This document shows positions 1 to 12,182 of a stretch of DNA of 64,000 nucleotides, piece after piece. The position numbers and the translations under genes were made by a program. The stretch's first letter is position 1. Each line of letters opens with the position of its first letter. Origin of the DNA: Cupriavidus neocaledonicus (GTDB lineage Bacteria > Pseudomonadota > Gammaproteobacteria > Burkholderiales > Burkholderiaceae); assembly GCF_000372525.1 (NCBI RefSeq), contig NZ_AQUR01000100.1:124001-188000 (forward strand), in the 5' to 3' direction. Under the pieces are notes generated by a model. The model made no database searches. It was not told where the DNA came from and saw only the letters and a program-made list of their open reading frames with translations.

Positions 1-744
<744 letters not shown>

Positions 745-820
745 TCAACCTGCGCGTGTGTCAGGCGCATGTCATGTGCGCCGGCGCGGCGCGCATCGCG
801 GCTGCCTGGCGCCTGCCGGC

Positions 821-1114
821 TCAGGCAACGCCTTCGACCACGATCATGTTCATCTTCGCCGCATGCTCGCGCGACTTGCGCGCGGCGCGGTAGGCCTCGC
901 CGTCGTGGAAGGCCCTGGCGGCGTCGTAGCTGGGGAATTTCAGCACCACCACGCGCGTCGGCGCCCACTCGCCCTCGAGCGGCTCGATCTTGCCGCCGCG
1001 CACCAGCACCTCGGCGCCATGCACCTGCATGGCCTTGCTCGAAAGCACCTTGTATTCCTCGTACTGCTGGGGGTCGGTCACGTCGACGTAGGCGATGATA
1101 AAGCCCGCGGCCAT
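821..1114 (-). CDS. DUF1330 family small protein
   Basis: A 97-residue protein of the DUF1330 family (dimeric ferredoxin-like alpha/beta barrel fold). The opening MAAGFIIAYVDVTDPQQYEEY and the central GGKIEPLEGEW stretch match the family layout. No enzymatic activity is established for the family, and I assign none. It sits between kdsA (about 90 nt upstream) and eno (about 120 nt downstream) on the same strand, so it is probably co-transcribed with them. The ATG at 1114 is the only sensible start for a family member of this length. Confidence 0.9.
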   Translation of the reverse strand: MAAGFIIAYVDVTDPQQYEEYKVLSSKAMQVHGAEVLVRGGKIEPLEGEWAPTRVVVLKFPSYDAARAFHDGEAYRAARKSREHAAKMNMIVVEGVA

Positions 1115-1205
1115 GGAGAATCTCCCGATTTTTTGTATTGTCTTTCGATATGGTTTGTCACCGCCGGCGTCCGCGAGCGGCGCGGCGGCGACAAACGGAG
1201 CGGGC

Positions 1206-2075
1206 TCAGGCGCAGGCCGGCCAGCCGAAGTTGTCTTCCAGGAAGCCGGCGCGCTTGACCAGCGTGTCGAGTTCCTTGAGCACGGACAGCAGTTCCTTCA
1301 TGCGCGACAGCGGCACCGCGTTGGGGCCGTCGGACATGGCCTTGCTCGGGTCCGGATGCGTCTCCATGAACAGGCCGGCGACGCCGGTGGCGACCGCCGC
1401 GCGCGACAGCACCGGCACGAACTCGCGCTGGCCGCCCGAGCTGGTGCCCTGCCCGCCGGGCAGCTGCACCGAGTGGGTGGCGTCGAACACCACCGGGGCG
1501 CCGGTCTCGCGCATGATCGCCAGCGAGCGCATGTCCGACACGAGGTTGTTGTAGCCGAACGAGACACCGCGCTCGCAGGCCATGAAGACGTCGTCGGGCA
1601 GACCGGCTTCGCGCGCGGCATCGCGCGCCTTGTCGATCACGTTCTTCATGTCGTGCGGCGCCAGGAACTGGCCCTTCTTGATATTCACCGGCTTGCCGCT
1701 CTGCGCGCAGGCACGGATGAAATCGGTCTGGCGGCACAGGAACGCCGGCGTCTGCAGCACGTCGACCACGGCGGCGACGGGCTGGATCTCGTCGATCTCG
1801 TGGATGTCGGTCAGCACCGGCACGCCGATCTCGCGCTTGACGTGGGCCAGGATCTCCAGGCCCTTCTCCATGCCGAGGCCGCGGAACGACTTGCCCGACG
1901 AGCGGTTGGCCTTGTCGAACGACGACTTGTAGATGAACGGGATGCCGAGCTCGGTGGTGATGGCCTTGAGCTCGCCCGCGGTGTCCAGCGCCATCTGCTC
2001 CGACTCGATCACGCACGGACCGGCGATCAGGAAGAACGGCTGGTCGAGGCCGGCCTCGAATCCACAGAGTTTCAT
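1206..2075 (-). CDS. kdsA: 3-deoxy-8-phosphooctulonate synthase (KDO-8-phosphate synthase)
   Basis: A 289-residue, full-length KdsA. It condenses phosphoenolpyruvate with arabinose 5-phosphate to give KDO-8-phosphate, the precursor of the inner-core sugar of lipopolysaccharide. Visible family motifs are [11 protein letters not shown] near residue 15, KSSFDKANR near residue 52, LTDIHE in the middle and the C-terminal [10 protein letters not shown] segment. It lies 27 nt downstream of pyrG on the same strand and upstream of DUF1330 and eno. Enolase makes the PEP that KdsA uses, which fits the neighbourhood. The start ATG at 2075 gives the usual family N-terminus. Confidence 0.98.
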   Translation of the reverse strand: MKLCGFEAGLDQPFFLIAGPCVIESEQMALDTAGELKAITTELGIPFIYKSSFDKANRSSGKSFRGLGMEKGLEILAHVKREIGVPVLTDIHEIDEIQPVAAVVDVLQTPAFLCRQTDFIRACAQSGKPVNIKKGQFLAPHDMKNVIDKARDAAREAGLPDDVFMACERGVSFGYNNLVSDMRSLAIMRETGAPVVFDATHSVQLPGGQGTSSGGQREFVPVLSRAAVATGVAGLFMETHPDPSKAMSDGPNAVPLSRMKELLSVLKELDTLVKRAGFLEDNFGWPACA

Positions 2076-2102
2076 GACTGTCTCTCCTGCTTGCGCCGGG
2101 CC

Positions 2103-3787
<1,685 letters not shown>

Positions 3788-3905
3788 CATGAGAGCCCGT
3801 TCCCCGCCGACCCGGAAATTGTGACAGCAGCCCGCCTCCGAGGTGCCGATCGCCATGGTGCGGCCGCAATCCCGCTACGCTGCGGCGCATGCGCCGCACG
3901 CCGGC

Positions 3906-4712
3906 TCAGCGCCCCTGCTGGCGCATCGCGCCGATCAGTTCGCGCACCAGTTGGGCGGTCTGCTGGGGCCGCTCCATCGGGTACAGGTGGCCGCCCTCGA
4001 TAAAGCGCAGGTTGGGCCCGACCAGGCGCCGCGTCGCCCCCAGCCCGCACTGGCGCACCTCGCGCGAGCGCGTGCCGGCGACAAAACCGACCGGCACCGG
4101 CGCGCCGCGCGCAACCTTGCGCCCGAGGCTGGTCGGCAATGTGCGGTAGATCCAGTATTCGACCTCCCGGTCGAAGCGCAGCCGGCGCTCGTTGTCCTTG
4201 CCGGTGGGTTCGGTGCCGTGGATGGCGTAGTCACGCAGCACGTCGTGATCCCATACCGCGAAGTTGGGCTTGGCGCGGAAGTGTTGCCAGACCGCCTCGG
4301 CGTCGGGCCAGTGCGTGCGCCGGTTCTTGGTCACCGCCGCCGGGCCCGGCTTTTCATCGATGCCCAGCATCTGGGCGGTCTTCAGCAAGGACGCGCGCCA
4401 GCCGGCGATGATCGGCGAGTCCAGCATAACCACGCCGCGCACCCGGTCCGGGCGGCGCAGCGCCGCCATCAGCGACAGGAATCCGCCCAGCGAATGGCCC
4501 ACCAGCCACACCGGCTCGCGGTACTGGCGGTCGATGTCGCCGAGCAGCTCTTCCACCAGGTGCGGCCAGCCGCGTGTCACCGGGAATTCCGGCTTGTGGC
4601 CGTAACGGTCCACGGCGCGGAACTCGAACTCGCCGTCGAGTTCGCCGAACAGCTTGCGGTAGGTCGTCACCGGGAAGCCATTGGCGTGTGAAAAATGGAT
4701 GATCTCGCGCAT
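3906..4712 (-). CDS. Alpha/beta-hydrolase fold protein
   Basis: A 268-residue alpha/beta hydrolase. The nucleophile elbow GHSLGG lies near residue 93, and a late histidine in EGGHLYPMERP is the likely catalytic His. The N-terminus (MREIIHFSHANGFPVTTYRK) matches a subgroup often labelled alpha/beta hydrolase or predicted lysophospholipase. The substrate cannot be read from sequence. It begins 13 nt after the stop of the Anbu-type peptidase gene on the same strand, so it is probably the distal gene of the ATP-grasp/alpha-E/transglutaminase/Anbu operon. Whether it is functionally part of that system is an inference. Confidence 0.85.
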   Translation of the reverse strand: MREIIHFSHANGFPVTTYRKLFGELDGEFEFRAVDRYGHKPEFPVTRGWPHLVEELLGDIDRQYREPVWLVGHSLGGFLSLMAALRRPDRVRGVVMLDSPIIAGWRASLLKTAQMLGIDEKPGPAAVTKNRRTHWPDAEAVWQHFRAKPNFAVWDHDVLRDYAIHGTEPTGKDNERRLRFDREVEYWIYRTLPTSLGRKVARGAPVPVGFVAGTRSREVRQCGLGATRRLVGPNLRFIEGGHLYPMERPQQTAQLVRELIGAMRQQGR

Positions 4713-4725
4713 GACCTGCCGTCCC

Positions 4726-5547
4726 TCAGTCGGGCTTGCGCGGATGCACGCGCCTGGCCCGCACGGGCTGGGCCCAGCGGTCGGCCTCGCCCGAGCGCGC
4801 CAGCGAGAATTCCGCGGGCGCGGCCGGGTCCCATTCGGGGTTATGGATCTCGCCGAATACCTGGCGCAGGCGATGGCCCCAGGTGTCGCGGATCATGCGG
4901 AAATAGGCGTTGCGCTCGTCGATATTGACGAAGTGGTTCACCTGCAGCGAATCGGCTTCATAGACCAGCAGGTCCAGCGGCAGGCCCACCGAGATATTCG
5001 ACTTCAGCGTCGAATCCATCGAGATCAGCGCGCACTTGGCGCCTTCGGCCAGCGGCAGCGACGGGTGCACGACGCGGTCGACGATGGGCTTGCCGTACTT
5101 GGCCTCGCCGATCTGGAAGTAGCAGTTCTCGGGCGTGGCCTCGACGAAGTTGCCGGCCGCGTAGACATTGAACAGCCGCGCCCGTTCGCCGCGCACCTGG
5201 CCGCCGAAGATCAGGCTGACATTGAACTCGATGCCGGCATCGCGCAGCGCGTGCGCGTCGCGCCGGTGCACCTGGCGCACCGCCTCGCCGACGATCGAGG
5301 CGGCCTCGAACATGTCGCGCGCGGTCCACAGCGAGCGCTTCTCGTCATGATCCTCGATCAGGATCTGGCGCACCGACTGGCTGATCGCCAGGTTGCCGGC
5401 GGTCATCAGCACCATCACCCGGTCGCCGGGCTCCTCGAACACGGTCATCTTGCGCGCGGTCGAGATGGCGTCTACCCCGGCATTGGTGCGGGAGTCGGAC
5501 AGGAATACCAGGCCGGCATCGAGCCGCATGGCTACACAATACGTCAT
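4726..5547 (-). CDS. Anbu-type (ancestral beta subunit) proteasome-like peptidase
   Basis: A 273-residue Ntn-hydrolase of the proteasome-type protease family COG3484 (Anbu). I chose the ATG at 5547 because removal of Met exposes Thr2 (MTYCVAMRL) as the expected N-terminal nucleophile. Asp18, Arg20 and Lys33 then fall where proteasome beta subunits have Asp17, Arg19 and Lys33. A longer reading frame runs upstream, but starting there would bury the threonine. Known Anbu proteins form open-ring or helical assemblies, and their substrates are unknown. The gene is the fourth in a run ATP-grasp, alpha-E, transglutaminase-like, Anbu, the arrangement typical of this family. No strong ribosome-binding site is visible. 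Confidence 0.92.
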   Translation of the reverse strand: MTYCVAMRLDAGLVFLSDSRTNAGVDAISTARKMTVFEEPGDRVMVLMTAGNLAISQSVRQILIEDHDEKRSLWTARDMFEAASIVGEAVRQVHRRDAHALRDAGIEFNVSLIFGGQVRGERARLFNVYAAGNFVEATPENCYFQIGEAKYGKPIVDRVVHPSLPLAEGAKCALISMDSTLKSNISVGLPLDLLVYEADSLQVNHFVNIDERNAYFRMIRDTWGHRLRQVFGEIHNPEWDPAAPAEFSLARSGEADRWAQPVRARRVHPRKPD

Positions 5548-5661
5548 GGTTTGTCTTGGTGTTCTTGGTGGCGGCCGGCCCGTGCCGGCAGTGGCCTGCA
5601 TCTCTCCGGATTCTAGCGCCCGTGCACCGGCACGGCGCCGCGTCTGGAAGCAAGCACCTAA

Positions 5662-6501
5662 TCAGTTCGAAAGTGGCGTGATGGTTACATTGACTTCCAG
5701 CGTTTCGCCGGCGCCGCCTTCCAGGATGCCCCGCACTGGTGCCGCCGACGCGTAATCGCGCCCCACCGCCAGCCGGATATGGCGCTCGTCGGTCAGGCAG
5801 CCATGCGTGATGTCGATGCTGCACCAGATTTCGCCGGCCGTGTCCAGGCACACGTCGGCCCAGGCGTGGCTGGCCAGTTCGGTGGCAGCCGGGTCGTAGA
5901 AATACCCGCTGACATAGCGCGCTGGGATGCCCAGCGCCCGGCACGCCGCCACCATCACCTGCGCCTGGTCCTGGCACACCCCGCTACCCAGGGCGAAGGC
6001 CTCGGCGGCCGAGGTGCCGACATCGGTGGTATTGGGCTTGTAGCGCACGCGCTCGCCGATGCCGCGCGCCAGCGCCAGCAGCGCATCGATGTCGTGCCCG
6101 GCCGCCAGGAACGGCGCGGCAAACGCCCGCATCGGCTGCGGCGCCGTGGTCAGCGGCGTGCTGCCGAGGAAATACAGCGGCGACACCCGCGCCTCGCCGT
6201 CCGGCGGCGCATCGCAGAATGCATGGTGCCCGTCGCGGTCGAGCTCGCCATGCGGCGGCAGCACTTCGACCTCCCCGCTGGCCTCGATGGCGATGGTGCT
6301 GGCGGGCCCGGCCACCGTGAAGTTGTGGACGATGTTGCCGAAGCCGTCGCGCGCCGCCGACGGGTGGCCCGGCGTCGACAGCTGCCAGTGGTCAACGGTC
6401 TGCAGCGGACCCGAGCGCGGCTGCAGCCGCACTTCGTGCACGCTGCGCCGCACCGGTTCGGTGTAGTGGTAGACGGTATGGTGGTGGATCTTGTATTTCA
6501 C
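5662..6501 (-). CDS. Transglutaminase-like cysteine peptidase family protein
   Basis: A 279-residue protein with a bacterial transglutaminase-like N-terminal beta domain (about 1-90) and a transglutaminase core. The catalytic triad is visible as Cys176 (GVCQDQA), His212 (SHAWAD) and Asp230 (SIDITHG). Members act as peptidases or amide-bond cleaving/forming enzymes; the substrate here is unknown. The start is a GTG at 6501 giving the standard family opening MKYKIHHHTVYHY. It lies 46 nt downstream of the alpha-E gene and upstream of the Anbu peptidase, on the same strand. Confidence 0.93.
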   Translation of the reverse strand: MKYKIHHHTVYHYTEPVRRSVHEVRLQPRSGPLQTVDHWQLSTPGHPSAARDGFGNIVHNFTVAGPASTIAIEASGEVEVLPPHGELDRDGHHAFCDAPPDGEARVSPLYFLGSTPLTTAPQPMRAFAAPFLAAGHDIDALLALARGIGERVRYKPNTTDVGTSAAEAFALGSGVCQDQAQVMVAACRALGIPARYVSGYFYDPAATELASHAWADVCLDTAGEIWCSIDITHGCLTDERHIRLAVGRDYASAAPVRGILEGGAGETLEVNVTITPLSN

Positions 6502-6547
6502 GGTATCAGGGCGCGGCGGCGGCCCGGGGGCTAGCCGGCGGCCCGGC

Positions 6548-7537
6548 TCAGGCCGCCTGCAGCGGCACCAGGAAGTCCCGGCTGATGCCGTTGCCGAGGT
6601 CGCCGATGCGCTCGAGAAAGCTGGTCAGGTACGCATGCAGGCCGACGGCAAAGATATCGTCGATGCGCGCGTACTTCAGGTCGGCGTGGAGTTTACCAGC
6701 CTGCCGCTCGGTTTCCGCCGAATGCTGGTTGCGCACCGTATGCAGGATCGCCACCACCTCGTCCATGCTCGACACCAGCGAACGCGGCATGTCCGGCCGC
6801 AGGATCAGCAGCTCGGCCACGCGCTGCGGCGTGATGACCGCGCGGTAGACCTTGCGATAGACCTCGAAGCCCGATACCGAGCGCAGGATCGCCGCCCAGT
6901 GGTAGAAATCGTTGTGCCCCCCCTGGTCAAGGTTGAGCTCGGCCTGCTCGCCATTCCCGCCCGCCCCCATCTCCGCACCGGACGACGCCTGGAACTTGAC
7001 GTCGAGGATGCGCGCGGTATTGTCGGCGCGCTCCAGGAAGGTGCCCAGCCGCATGAAATGGAAGGCATCGTCCTTGAGCATGGTGCCGAACTGCACCCCG
7101 CGCGCCAGGTGCGAGCGGAACTTGACCCATTCGAAGAAGCGCGCCGGGTCTTCCTTCAGCACGCCGTCGGCAATCAGGCGCTGCACCTCCAGCCAGGTGG
7201 TATTGACGGTCTCCCAGACCTCGGTGGTCAGCGAGCCGCGCACCGCGCGCGCGTTTTCGCGCGCCGCGCGCAGGCAGCTCATGATCGACGAGACATTGGT
7301 CATGTCGCGCACCATGAAGTCGATCACGTCGTCGCGCGACAGCAGGCCGTACTTGTGGTCAAAGACCTTGGTCAGTTCCGAGATGTCCAGCATGGCCCAC
7401 CAGCCCTGCTCGGCCACTTCGGCCGATTGCGGCAGCAGCGAGGTCTGGTAGTTGACGTCGAGCATGCGCGCGGTGTTCTCCGCGCGCTCGGTGTAGCGGG
7501 CCATCCAGAACAGGTGGTCGGCGGTGCGGCTCAGCAT
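6548..7537 (-). CDS. Alpha-E domain protein (DUF403/COG2307)
   Basis: A 329-residue, almost all-helical alpha-E protein. The opening MLSRTADHLFWMARYTERAE and the repeated LERADNTARILDV motif in the middle are diagnostic. The family's biochemical role is not established. It is nearly always found with a circularly permuted ATP-grasp ligase and a transglutaminase-like protein, and comparative-genomics work places the trio in peptide ligation or modification. It lies 23 nt downstream of the ATP-grasp gene, so the two are surely co-transcribed. Confidence 0.95.
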   Translation of the reverse strand: MLSRTADHLFWMARYTERAENTARMLDVNYQTSLLPQSAEVAEQGWWAMLDISELTKVFDHKYGLLSRDDVIDFMVRDMTNVSSIMSCLRAARENARAVRGSLTTEVWETVNTTWLEVQRLIADGVLKEDPARFFEWVKFRSHLARGVQFGTMLKDDAFHFMRLGTFLERADNTARILDVKFQASSGAEMGAGGNGEQAELNLDQGGHNDFYHWAAILRSVSGFEVYRKVYRAVITPQRVAELLILRPDMPRSLVSSMDEVVAILHTVRNQHSAETERQAGKLHADLKYARIDDIFAVGLHAYLTSFLERIGDLGNGISRDFLVPLQAA

Positions 7538-7560
7538 GTGGGCTCTCCCGAATCGGCGTT

Positions 7561-9036
7561 TTATCGTTCCAGCACCCAGGTGTCCTTGGTGCCCCCGCCC
7601 TGCGAGGAATTCACCACCAGCGAACCCTCGCGCAGCGCCACCCGGGTCAGCCCGCCTGGCACCATCCGCACCTCCTTGCCCGACAGCACGAACGGGCGCA
7701 GGTCGATATGGCGCGGCGCGATGCCGGCCTCGACATAGGTCGGGCAGGTCGACAGCGCCAGCGTGGGCTGCGCGATGTACTGCTCGGGCCTGGAGCGGAC
7801 CACCTCGCGAAAGGCATCGATCTCGGCGCGCGTTGCCGCCGGCCCGACCAGCATGCCGTAGCCGCCGGCACCGTGGGTTTCCTTGACCACCAGTTCGGCC
7901 ATATGGTCCAGCACGTACTGCAGGTCATCGGCGCGCCGGCACATATAGGTCGGCACATTGCTGAGGATCGCCTCTTCGCCCAGGTAAAAGCGGATCATGT
8001 CAGGCACGTAGGGGTAGATCGACTTGTCGTCGGCGACGCCGGTGCCGATCGCATTGCAGATGGTCACGTTGCCGGCGCGGTAGACCGACAGCAGCCCGGC
8101 GGCGCCGAGCGCGGAATCGGGGCGGAACGCGAGCGGGTCGAGGAAGTCGTCGTCGACGCGCCGGTAGATCACGTCGATGCGCTGCGGGCCTTGCGTGGTG
8201 CGCATGAACAGGTGGTTGTCCTCGACGAAGAGGTCGCTGCCCTCGACCAGCTCCACCCCCATCTGCTGCGCCAGGAAGGCATGCTCGAAGTACGCCGAGT
8301 TGTACATGCCCGGCGTCAGCACCACCACGGTGGGATCGGCGATGGCCTGCGGCGAGACCCCGCGCAGCATGTCGAGCAGCAGGTCGGGATAGTGCGCCAC
8401 CGGCGCCACGCGGTTGCGCGCGAACAGGTCCGGGAACAGGCGCATCATCATCTTGCGGTTCTCGAGCATGTACGACACGCCCGACGGCACGCGCAGGTTG
8501 TCTTCCAGCACGTAGAACTCGCCCTCGCCGGCACGCACCACGTCGATGCCGGCGACATGGGCATAGATGTCGTGCGGCACGCTGACACCGAGCATCTCGG
8601 GCCGGTACTGGGCGTTGTTGTAGATCTGGTCGGGCGGGATCACGCCGGCGCGGATGATGTCCTGGCCGTGGTAGATGTCATGGACGAAGCGGTTCAGCGC
8701 GGCCACGCGCTGGCGCAGGCCTCGTTCCAGCAGCGCCCATTCGCTCGCCGGGAAAATGCGCGGCACCACGTCGAACGGAATGGTGCGCTCGGTGCCGCTG
8801 TTGGCTTCGTCCTTGTCGCCATAGACGGCAAAGGTGATGCCCACGCGCCGGAACACCAGGTCGGCCTCGGCGCGCTTGTTGGCCATGGTGCTTTCGGTCT
8901 GGCGCGCCAGCCATTCGGCGAAATGCCGGTAATGCGGGCGCACCGCGCCCTCAGGCAAGGCCTGTCCCGCGTGGATCAGCGCCGGCGCTTTGTCCTCGCG
9001 CCAGTCCAGCATCTCGTCGAAGTACCGCGCCGCCAT
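7561..9036 (-). CDS. Circularly permuted type 2 ATP-grasp protein
   Basis: A 491-residue predicted ATP-dependent carboxylate-amine ligase of COG2308. The ATG at 9036 gives the family opening MAARYFDEML. Family segments seen are GITFAVYGD, FDVVPRIF, the VLEDNLRVPSGVSYM region around residue 165 and KETHGAGGYGML toward the C-terminus. The family is predicted to form peptide bonds, but no substrate is known. A reading frame continues about 70 codons upstream but has low-complexity, out-of-family composition, so I did not use it. It is the first gene of the five-gene run that includes the Anbu peptidase. Confidence 0.95.
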   Translation of the reverse strand: MAARYFDEMLDWREDKAPALIHAGQALPEGAVRPHYRHFAEWLARQTESTMANKRAEADLVFRRVGITFAVYGDKDEANSGTERTIPFDVVPRIFPASEWALLERGLRQRVAALNRFVHDIYHGQDIIRAGVIPPDQIYNNAQYRPEMLGVSVPHDIYAHVAGIDVVRAGEGEFYVLEDNLRVPSGVSYMLENRKMMMRLFPDLFARNRVAPVAHYPDLLLDMLRGVSPQAIADPTVVVLTPGMYNSAYFEHAFLAQQMGVELVEGSDLFVEDNHLFMRTTQGPQRIDVIYRRVDDDFLDPLAFRPDSALGAAGLLSVYRAGNVTICNAIGTGVADDKSIYPYVPDMIRFYLGEEAILSNVPTYMCRRADDLQYVLDHMAELVVKETHGAGGYGMLVGPAATRAEIDAFREVVRSRPEQYIAQPTLALSTCPTYVEAGIAPRHIDLRPFVLSGKEVRMVPGGLTRVALREGSLVVNSSQGGGTKDTWVLER

Positions 9037-9403
9037 GATGGCCGCTCCTCCATGTCGCGGGCTCCGGCGCTGCAGCGCGCGTTCGCGCCGCTGCCGGCCG
9101 CCCTGGTTGCCCTGGCTGTCTTGCCCTGCCACGCGGCGCGCCGGTTGGCACAAGCCGCGTGATGCCGTCGAGTCACTGGCCCTTCCAGCATACCCGTGCC
9201 GGCGAAAGCCGCAAGGTGGGCCGGCGCGCGCCCAGTGCCACCGCACCCGCGCCGCCCCGGCACCAAAGCCAAGCTAGCAAGATGCCTGCCAGCGCACGCA
9301 AAAACGGCCGCCGGCGAGGCCGGCGGCCGTGTTGCGATCCATGGAAAAAAAACCGGAAGCCCGCCCGCAGACCATGCCCCTCCGTGGCCACGGTGGCGGC
9401 AGG
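9037..9403. other. Intergenic stretch, no gene seen
   Basis: This 367-nt gap separates the end of gntK from the start of the ATP-grasp gene, both read on the minus strand. It must hold the promoter of the ATP-grasp/Anbu operon, but I see no convincing -35/-10 pair in the GC-rich sequence. Its one clear element is the hairpin terminator at 9298-9330. Reading frames across it look like GC-bias artefacts. Confidence 0.6.
9298..9330 (-). terminator. Intrinsic terminator of the edd-gntK transcript
   Basis: A perfect 12-bp stem (ACGGCCGCCGGC with its complement, 9304-9315 and 9319-9330) with a 3-nt loop. On the minus strand it is followed by a run of T residues, as expected of a rho-independent terminator. 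It lies about 75 nt beyond the gntK stop codon. The + strand lacks the T-run, so it works mainly in the minus direction. Confidence 0.85.
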
Positions 9404-9910
9404 CTAGCGCGCCGCGCCGGCGCCCTGCCGCGCGGTGGCCTGCAGGATGGTCTCGACCAGCGCCTCGGGTGGCTGGCGGATGTCGAGCGCCAGCGCGTCG
9501 CCCGGTTCTTCCAGCGTATCGAACTGGCTTTGCAGCAGCTCGGGGTTGAAGAAATGCTCGGTGCGCGCGGACAGCCGCTGGCCGATCAGCGCGGCATCCC
9601 CCTTCATGAACACGAAAGTCACGCCGCCATCCGGCGGCGTCAGCCGGTCGCGGTAGGCCTGGCGCAGTGCCGAGCAGGTGAACACATGGGTGCGGCCCTC
9701 GGCCCGGGCGCTGTCGATGGCCGCGCGCATCGCGGCCAGCCACGGCCAGCGGTCTGCGTCGGTCAGCGGGATGCCGGCGTGCATCTTGGCCTTGCTGGCG
9801 TCGCTATGGAAGTCGTCGGCGTCATGGAAGCCGCAGCCCAGCCGCTGCGCCAGCAACTGGCCGACCGTGGTCTTGCCGCTGCCGGAAACGCCCATCAGGA
9901 TATAGATCAT
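9404..9910 (-). CDS. gntK: Gluconokinase
   Basis: A 168-residue gluconate kinase that makes 6-phosphogluconate from gluconate and ATP. The P-loop GVSGSGKT is at residues 7-14, followed by the family segments FHDADDFHS and the [11 protein letters not shown]-like [15 protein letters not shown] chose ATG 9910 because GGAG sits five nucleotides upstream; a start at 9949 would add 13 residues but has poor spacing. It lies 164 nt downstream of edd on the same strand. Its product is the substrate of Edd, so the pair feeds gluconate into the Entner-Doudoroff pathway, probably under HexR control. Confidence 0.95.
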   Translation of the reverse strand: MIYILMGVSGSGKTTVGQLLAQRLGCGFHDADDFHSDASKAKMHAGIPLTDADRWPWLAAMRAAIDSARAEGRTHVFTCSALRQAYRDRLTPPDGGVTFVFMKGDAALIGQRLSARTEHFFNPELLQSQFDTLEEPGDALALDIRQPPEALVETILQATARQGAGAAR

Positions 9911-10074
9911 GTCTGCTCCGTCGGTCTTGGTATCGGATGGTGTGGCCATCCTTGTCGGTTGCCTGCCTGTCCTGGTCGGTCCGGCCGAACGCGGTTGCGG
10001 CCGCCTCCAAGGACGTCGCGGGGCGCTGTGGTCCCCGCGCGAAACTTCGCGATGAAAATCGGCCTCCGGCCCGG

Positions 10075-11967
10075 TTATTGTGCGACGGATCGCACCGGGG
10101 CGGTATGGCCATCGGCGCCGGTGGCTGCGGCATCCAGCTCGGACAGGTCGAGTGCGCTGCCGCCCTCTTCCGCGATCCGTGCGTGGCGCCGGAACAGGCC
10201 GAACAGGCCGCGCCCCAGGCTGAACTGCGCGAACGGGTCGGCCGGCGCGCGCGCCGGCACGCGTGCCGCGAATTCGACTTCGTCGCCGAGCCATTGCAGC
10301 GTGCCGGCGACGGCGTCGACACGGATGCGGTCGCCGTCGCGCACGCGCGCCAGCGCGCCGCCGGCGAGCGCCTCGGGGCCGACGTGGATCACCGCCGGCA
10401 CCTTGCCCGAGGCGCCGGACATGCGCCCGTCGGTCACCAGCGCCACCTTGTGGCCGGCGTCCTGCAGCGCGCCCAGCACCGGGGTCAGCCGGTGCAGTTC
10501 CGGCATGCCGTTGGCATTGGGTCCCTGGAAGCGCACCACCGCGACCAGGTCGCCGCCCAGCTCGCCGGCATCGAATGCTGCCTGCAGCGCCTCCTGCGAA
10601 TCGAACACCCGCACCGGGGCTTCGACCACGCGGTGCTCGGGCGCGACCGCCGAGACCTTGATCACGCCGCGGCCCAGGTTGCCCTGCATCAGCCGCAGGC
10701 CGCCCTCGGCGGAGAACGGCGCGGCGGCCGTCGCCAGCACCTGCGGGTCGCCGCTGTGCGCGGCGCCGTCGCGCCAGCGCAGCACGCCGTCCGTCATCAC
10801 CGGTTCCTGCGCGTAACGGGCCAGGCCCGGGCCGGCCACGGTCTGCACGTCCTCGTGCAGCAGGCCGGCCTGCAGCAACTCGCGGATCACGAAGCCGGCG
10901 CCACCGGCGGCATGGAAGTGGTTCACATCGGCCGAGCCATTGGGATAGACGCGCGCCAGCAGCGGCGTGATGCGCGACAGCAGGTCGAAGTCATTCCAGT
11001 CGATGACGATGCCGGCGGCGCGCGCCATCGCCACCAGGTGGATGGTATGGTTGGTCGAGCCGCCGGTGGCCAGCAGGCCGACCATGGCATTGGCGATGGC
11101 GTGCTCGTCGACGATGCGCGCCAGCGGCAGATAGCTGTCGCCGCGCGCGCGCAGCGCGAGCGCGCGCTGCGCCGCCGCGGCCGTCAGCGCATCGCGCAGG
11201 CCGCTGTCGGGATGGACGAAGGCCGCGCCCGGCAGGTGCAGGCCCATGATCTCCATCAGGAACTGGTTGCTGTTGGCGGTGCCGTAGAAGGTGCAGGTGC
11301 CGGCGCCGTGATAGGCCTGGCATTCGGCCTCCAGCAGCGCATCGCGGCCGACCTGGCCGGTCGCGTAGAGCTGGCGCACGCGCGCCTTTTCCTTGTTGGG
11401 CAGCCCGCTGGCCATCGGGCCCGCGGGGACGAACACCATCGGCAGGTGGCCAAACTGCAGCGCGCCCATCAGCAGCCCCGGCACGATCTTGTCGCACACA
11501 CCCAGCATCAGCGCCGCATCGAAGGTGTTGTGCGACAGTGCCACCGCGGTGCCCATGGCAATCGCATCGCGCGAGAACAGCGACAGCTCCATGCCGGCGT
11601 TGCCCTGCGTGATGCCGTCGCACATCGCCGGCACGCCGCCCGCCACCTGCGCCACCGCGCCGACCGCGCGCGCGGCCTCGCGGATCACGGCGGGATAGCG
11701 TTCATAGGGCTGGTGCGCCGACAGCATGTCGTTGTACGCGGTGACGATGCCCAGGTTGGGCGCATGCTCGACGCGCAGCTTCAGCTTGTCGCTGGCCGGC
11801 AGCGCGGCAAAGCCGTGCGCCAGGTTGGCGCAGGACATGCCGCGCAGCGGCCCCAGTTCCGCCTGCGCGCGCTCGCAGCGGGCAAGGTAGGCGGCACGGC
11901 TGGCGCGGCTGCGCGCAACGATGCGGTCGGTAACGGCCTGAAGCTCGGCATGGACGGCGGAAGGCAT
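10075..11967 (-). CDS. edd: Phosphogluconate dehydratase
   Basis: A 630-residue 6-phosphogluconate dehydratase, the first committed enzyme of the Entner-Doudoroff pathway, producing 2-keto-3-deoxy-6-phosphogluconate. Family motifs include [38 protein letters not shown] and [13 protein letters not shown]; the cysteines in these segments are the [4Fe-4S] ligands of IlvD/Edd enzymes. I chose ATG 11967, preceded by AAGGA about 10 nt upstream. In-frame ATGs at 12000 and 12006 lack a ribosome-binding site. The gene is divergent from a HexR-like regulator, and a palindromic operator lies in its leader. The aldolase gene eda is not in this window. Confidence 0.96.
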   Translation of the reverse strand: MPSAVHAELQAVTDRIVARSRASRAAYLARCERAQAELGPLRGMSCANLAHGFAALPASDKLKLRVEHAPNLGIVTAYNDMLSAHQPYERYPAVIREAARAVGAVAQVAGGVPAMCDGITQGNAGMELSLFSRDAIAMGTAVALSHNTFDAALMLGVCDKIVPGLLMGALQFGHLPMVFVPAGPMASGLPNKEKARVRQLYATGQVGRDALLEAECQAYHGAGTCTFYGTANSNQFLMEIMGLHLPGAAFVHPDSGLRDALTAAAAQRALALRARGDSYLPLARIVDEHAIANAMVGLLATGGSTNHTIHLVAMARAAGIVIDWNDFDLLSRITPLLARVYPNGSADVNHFHAAGGAGFVIRELLQAGLLHEDVQTVAGPGLARYAQEPVMTDGVLRWRDGAAHSGDPQVLATAAAPFSAEGGLRLMQGNLGRGVIKVSAVAPEHRVVEAPVRVFDSQEALQAAFDAGELGGDLVAVVRFQGPNANGMPELHRLTPVLGALQDAGHKVALVTDGRMSGASGKVPAVIHVGPEALAGGALARVRDGDRIRVDAVAGTLQWLGDEVEFAARVPARAPADPFAQFSLGRGLFGLFRRHARIAEEGGSALDLSELDAAATGADGHTAPVRSVAQ

Positions 11968-12030
11968 GGGGTGACGGTCCTTATGGGCGGAAAGAGGCAT
12001 GGCCAAGCGGCGCGCTGCGGCGCCGCCGCC

Positions 12031-12045
12031 TGTAGATTTTCTACA
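12031..12045. promoter_or_regulatory. Operator palindrome 1 (edd side), likely HexR site
   Basis: The sequence TGTAGATTTTCTACA is a perfect inverted repeat with 6-bp arms (TGTAGA/TCTACA) and a 3-nt spacer. It resembles the TGTA-N7-TACA pattern reported for HexR. A perfect minus-strand -10 TATAAT at 12057-12062 places it just downstream of the likely edd transcription start, where a bound repressor would block elongation or initiation. Confidence 0.85.
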
Positions 12046-12056
12046 GATCGGGCGCC

Positions 12057-12062
12057 ATTATA
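12057..12062 (-). promoter_or_regulatory. -10 element of the edd promoter
   Basis: On the minus strand this reads TATAAT. It is 11 bp upstream (in the edd direction) of operator 1 and about 90 nt before the edd start. The -35 region is weak, which would suit a regulated promoter. Confidence 0.55.
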
Positions 12063-12182
12063 CCCAGCCCCCGCCGCCGGTCGTCATGATCTTGCGGAAA
12101 AATCGCGCAGAAAATGCCGGGATCAGGGCAAACCCCAAGCGCAAGCTCTGCCGCAATTCCGACAAGATGCGGCGCCAATCGT

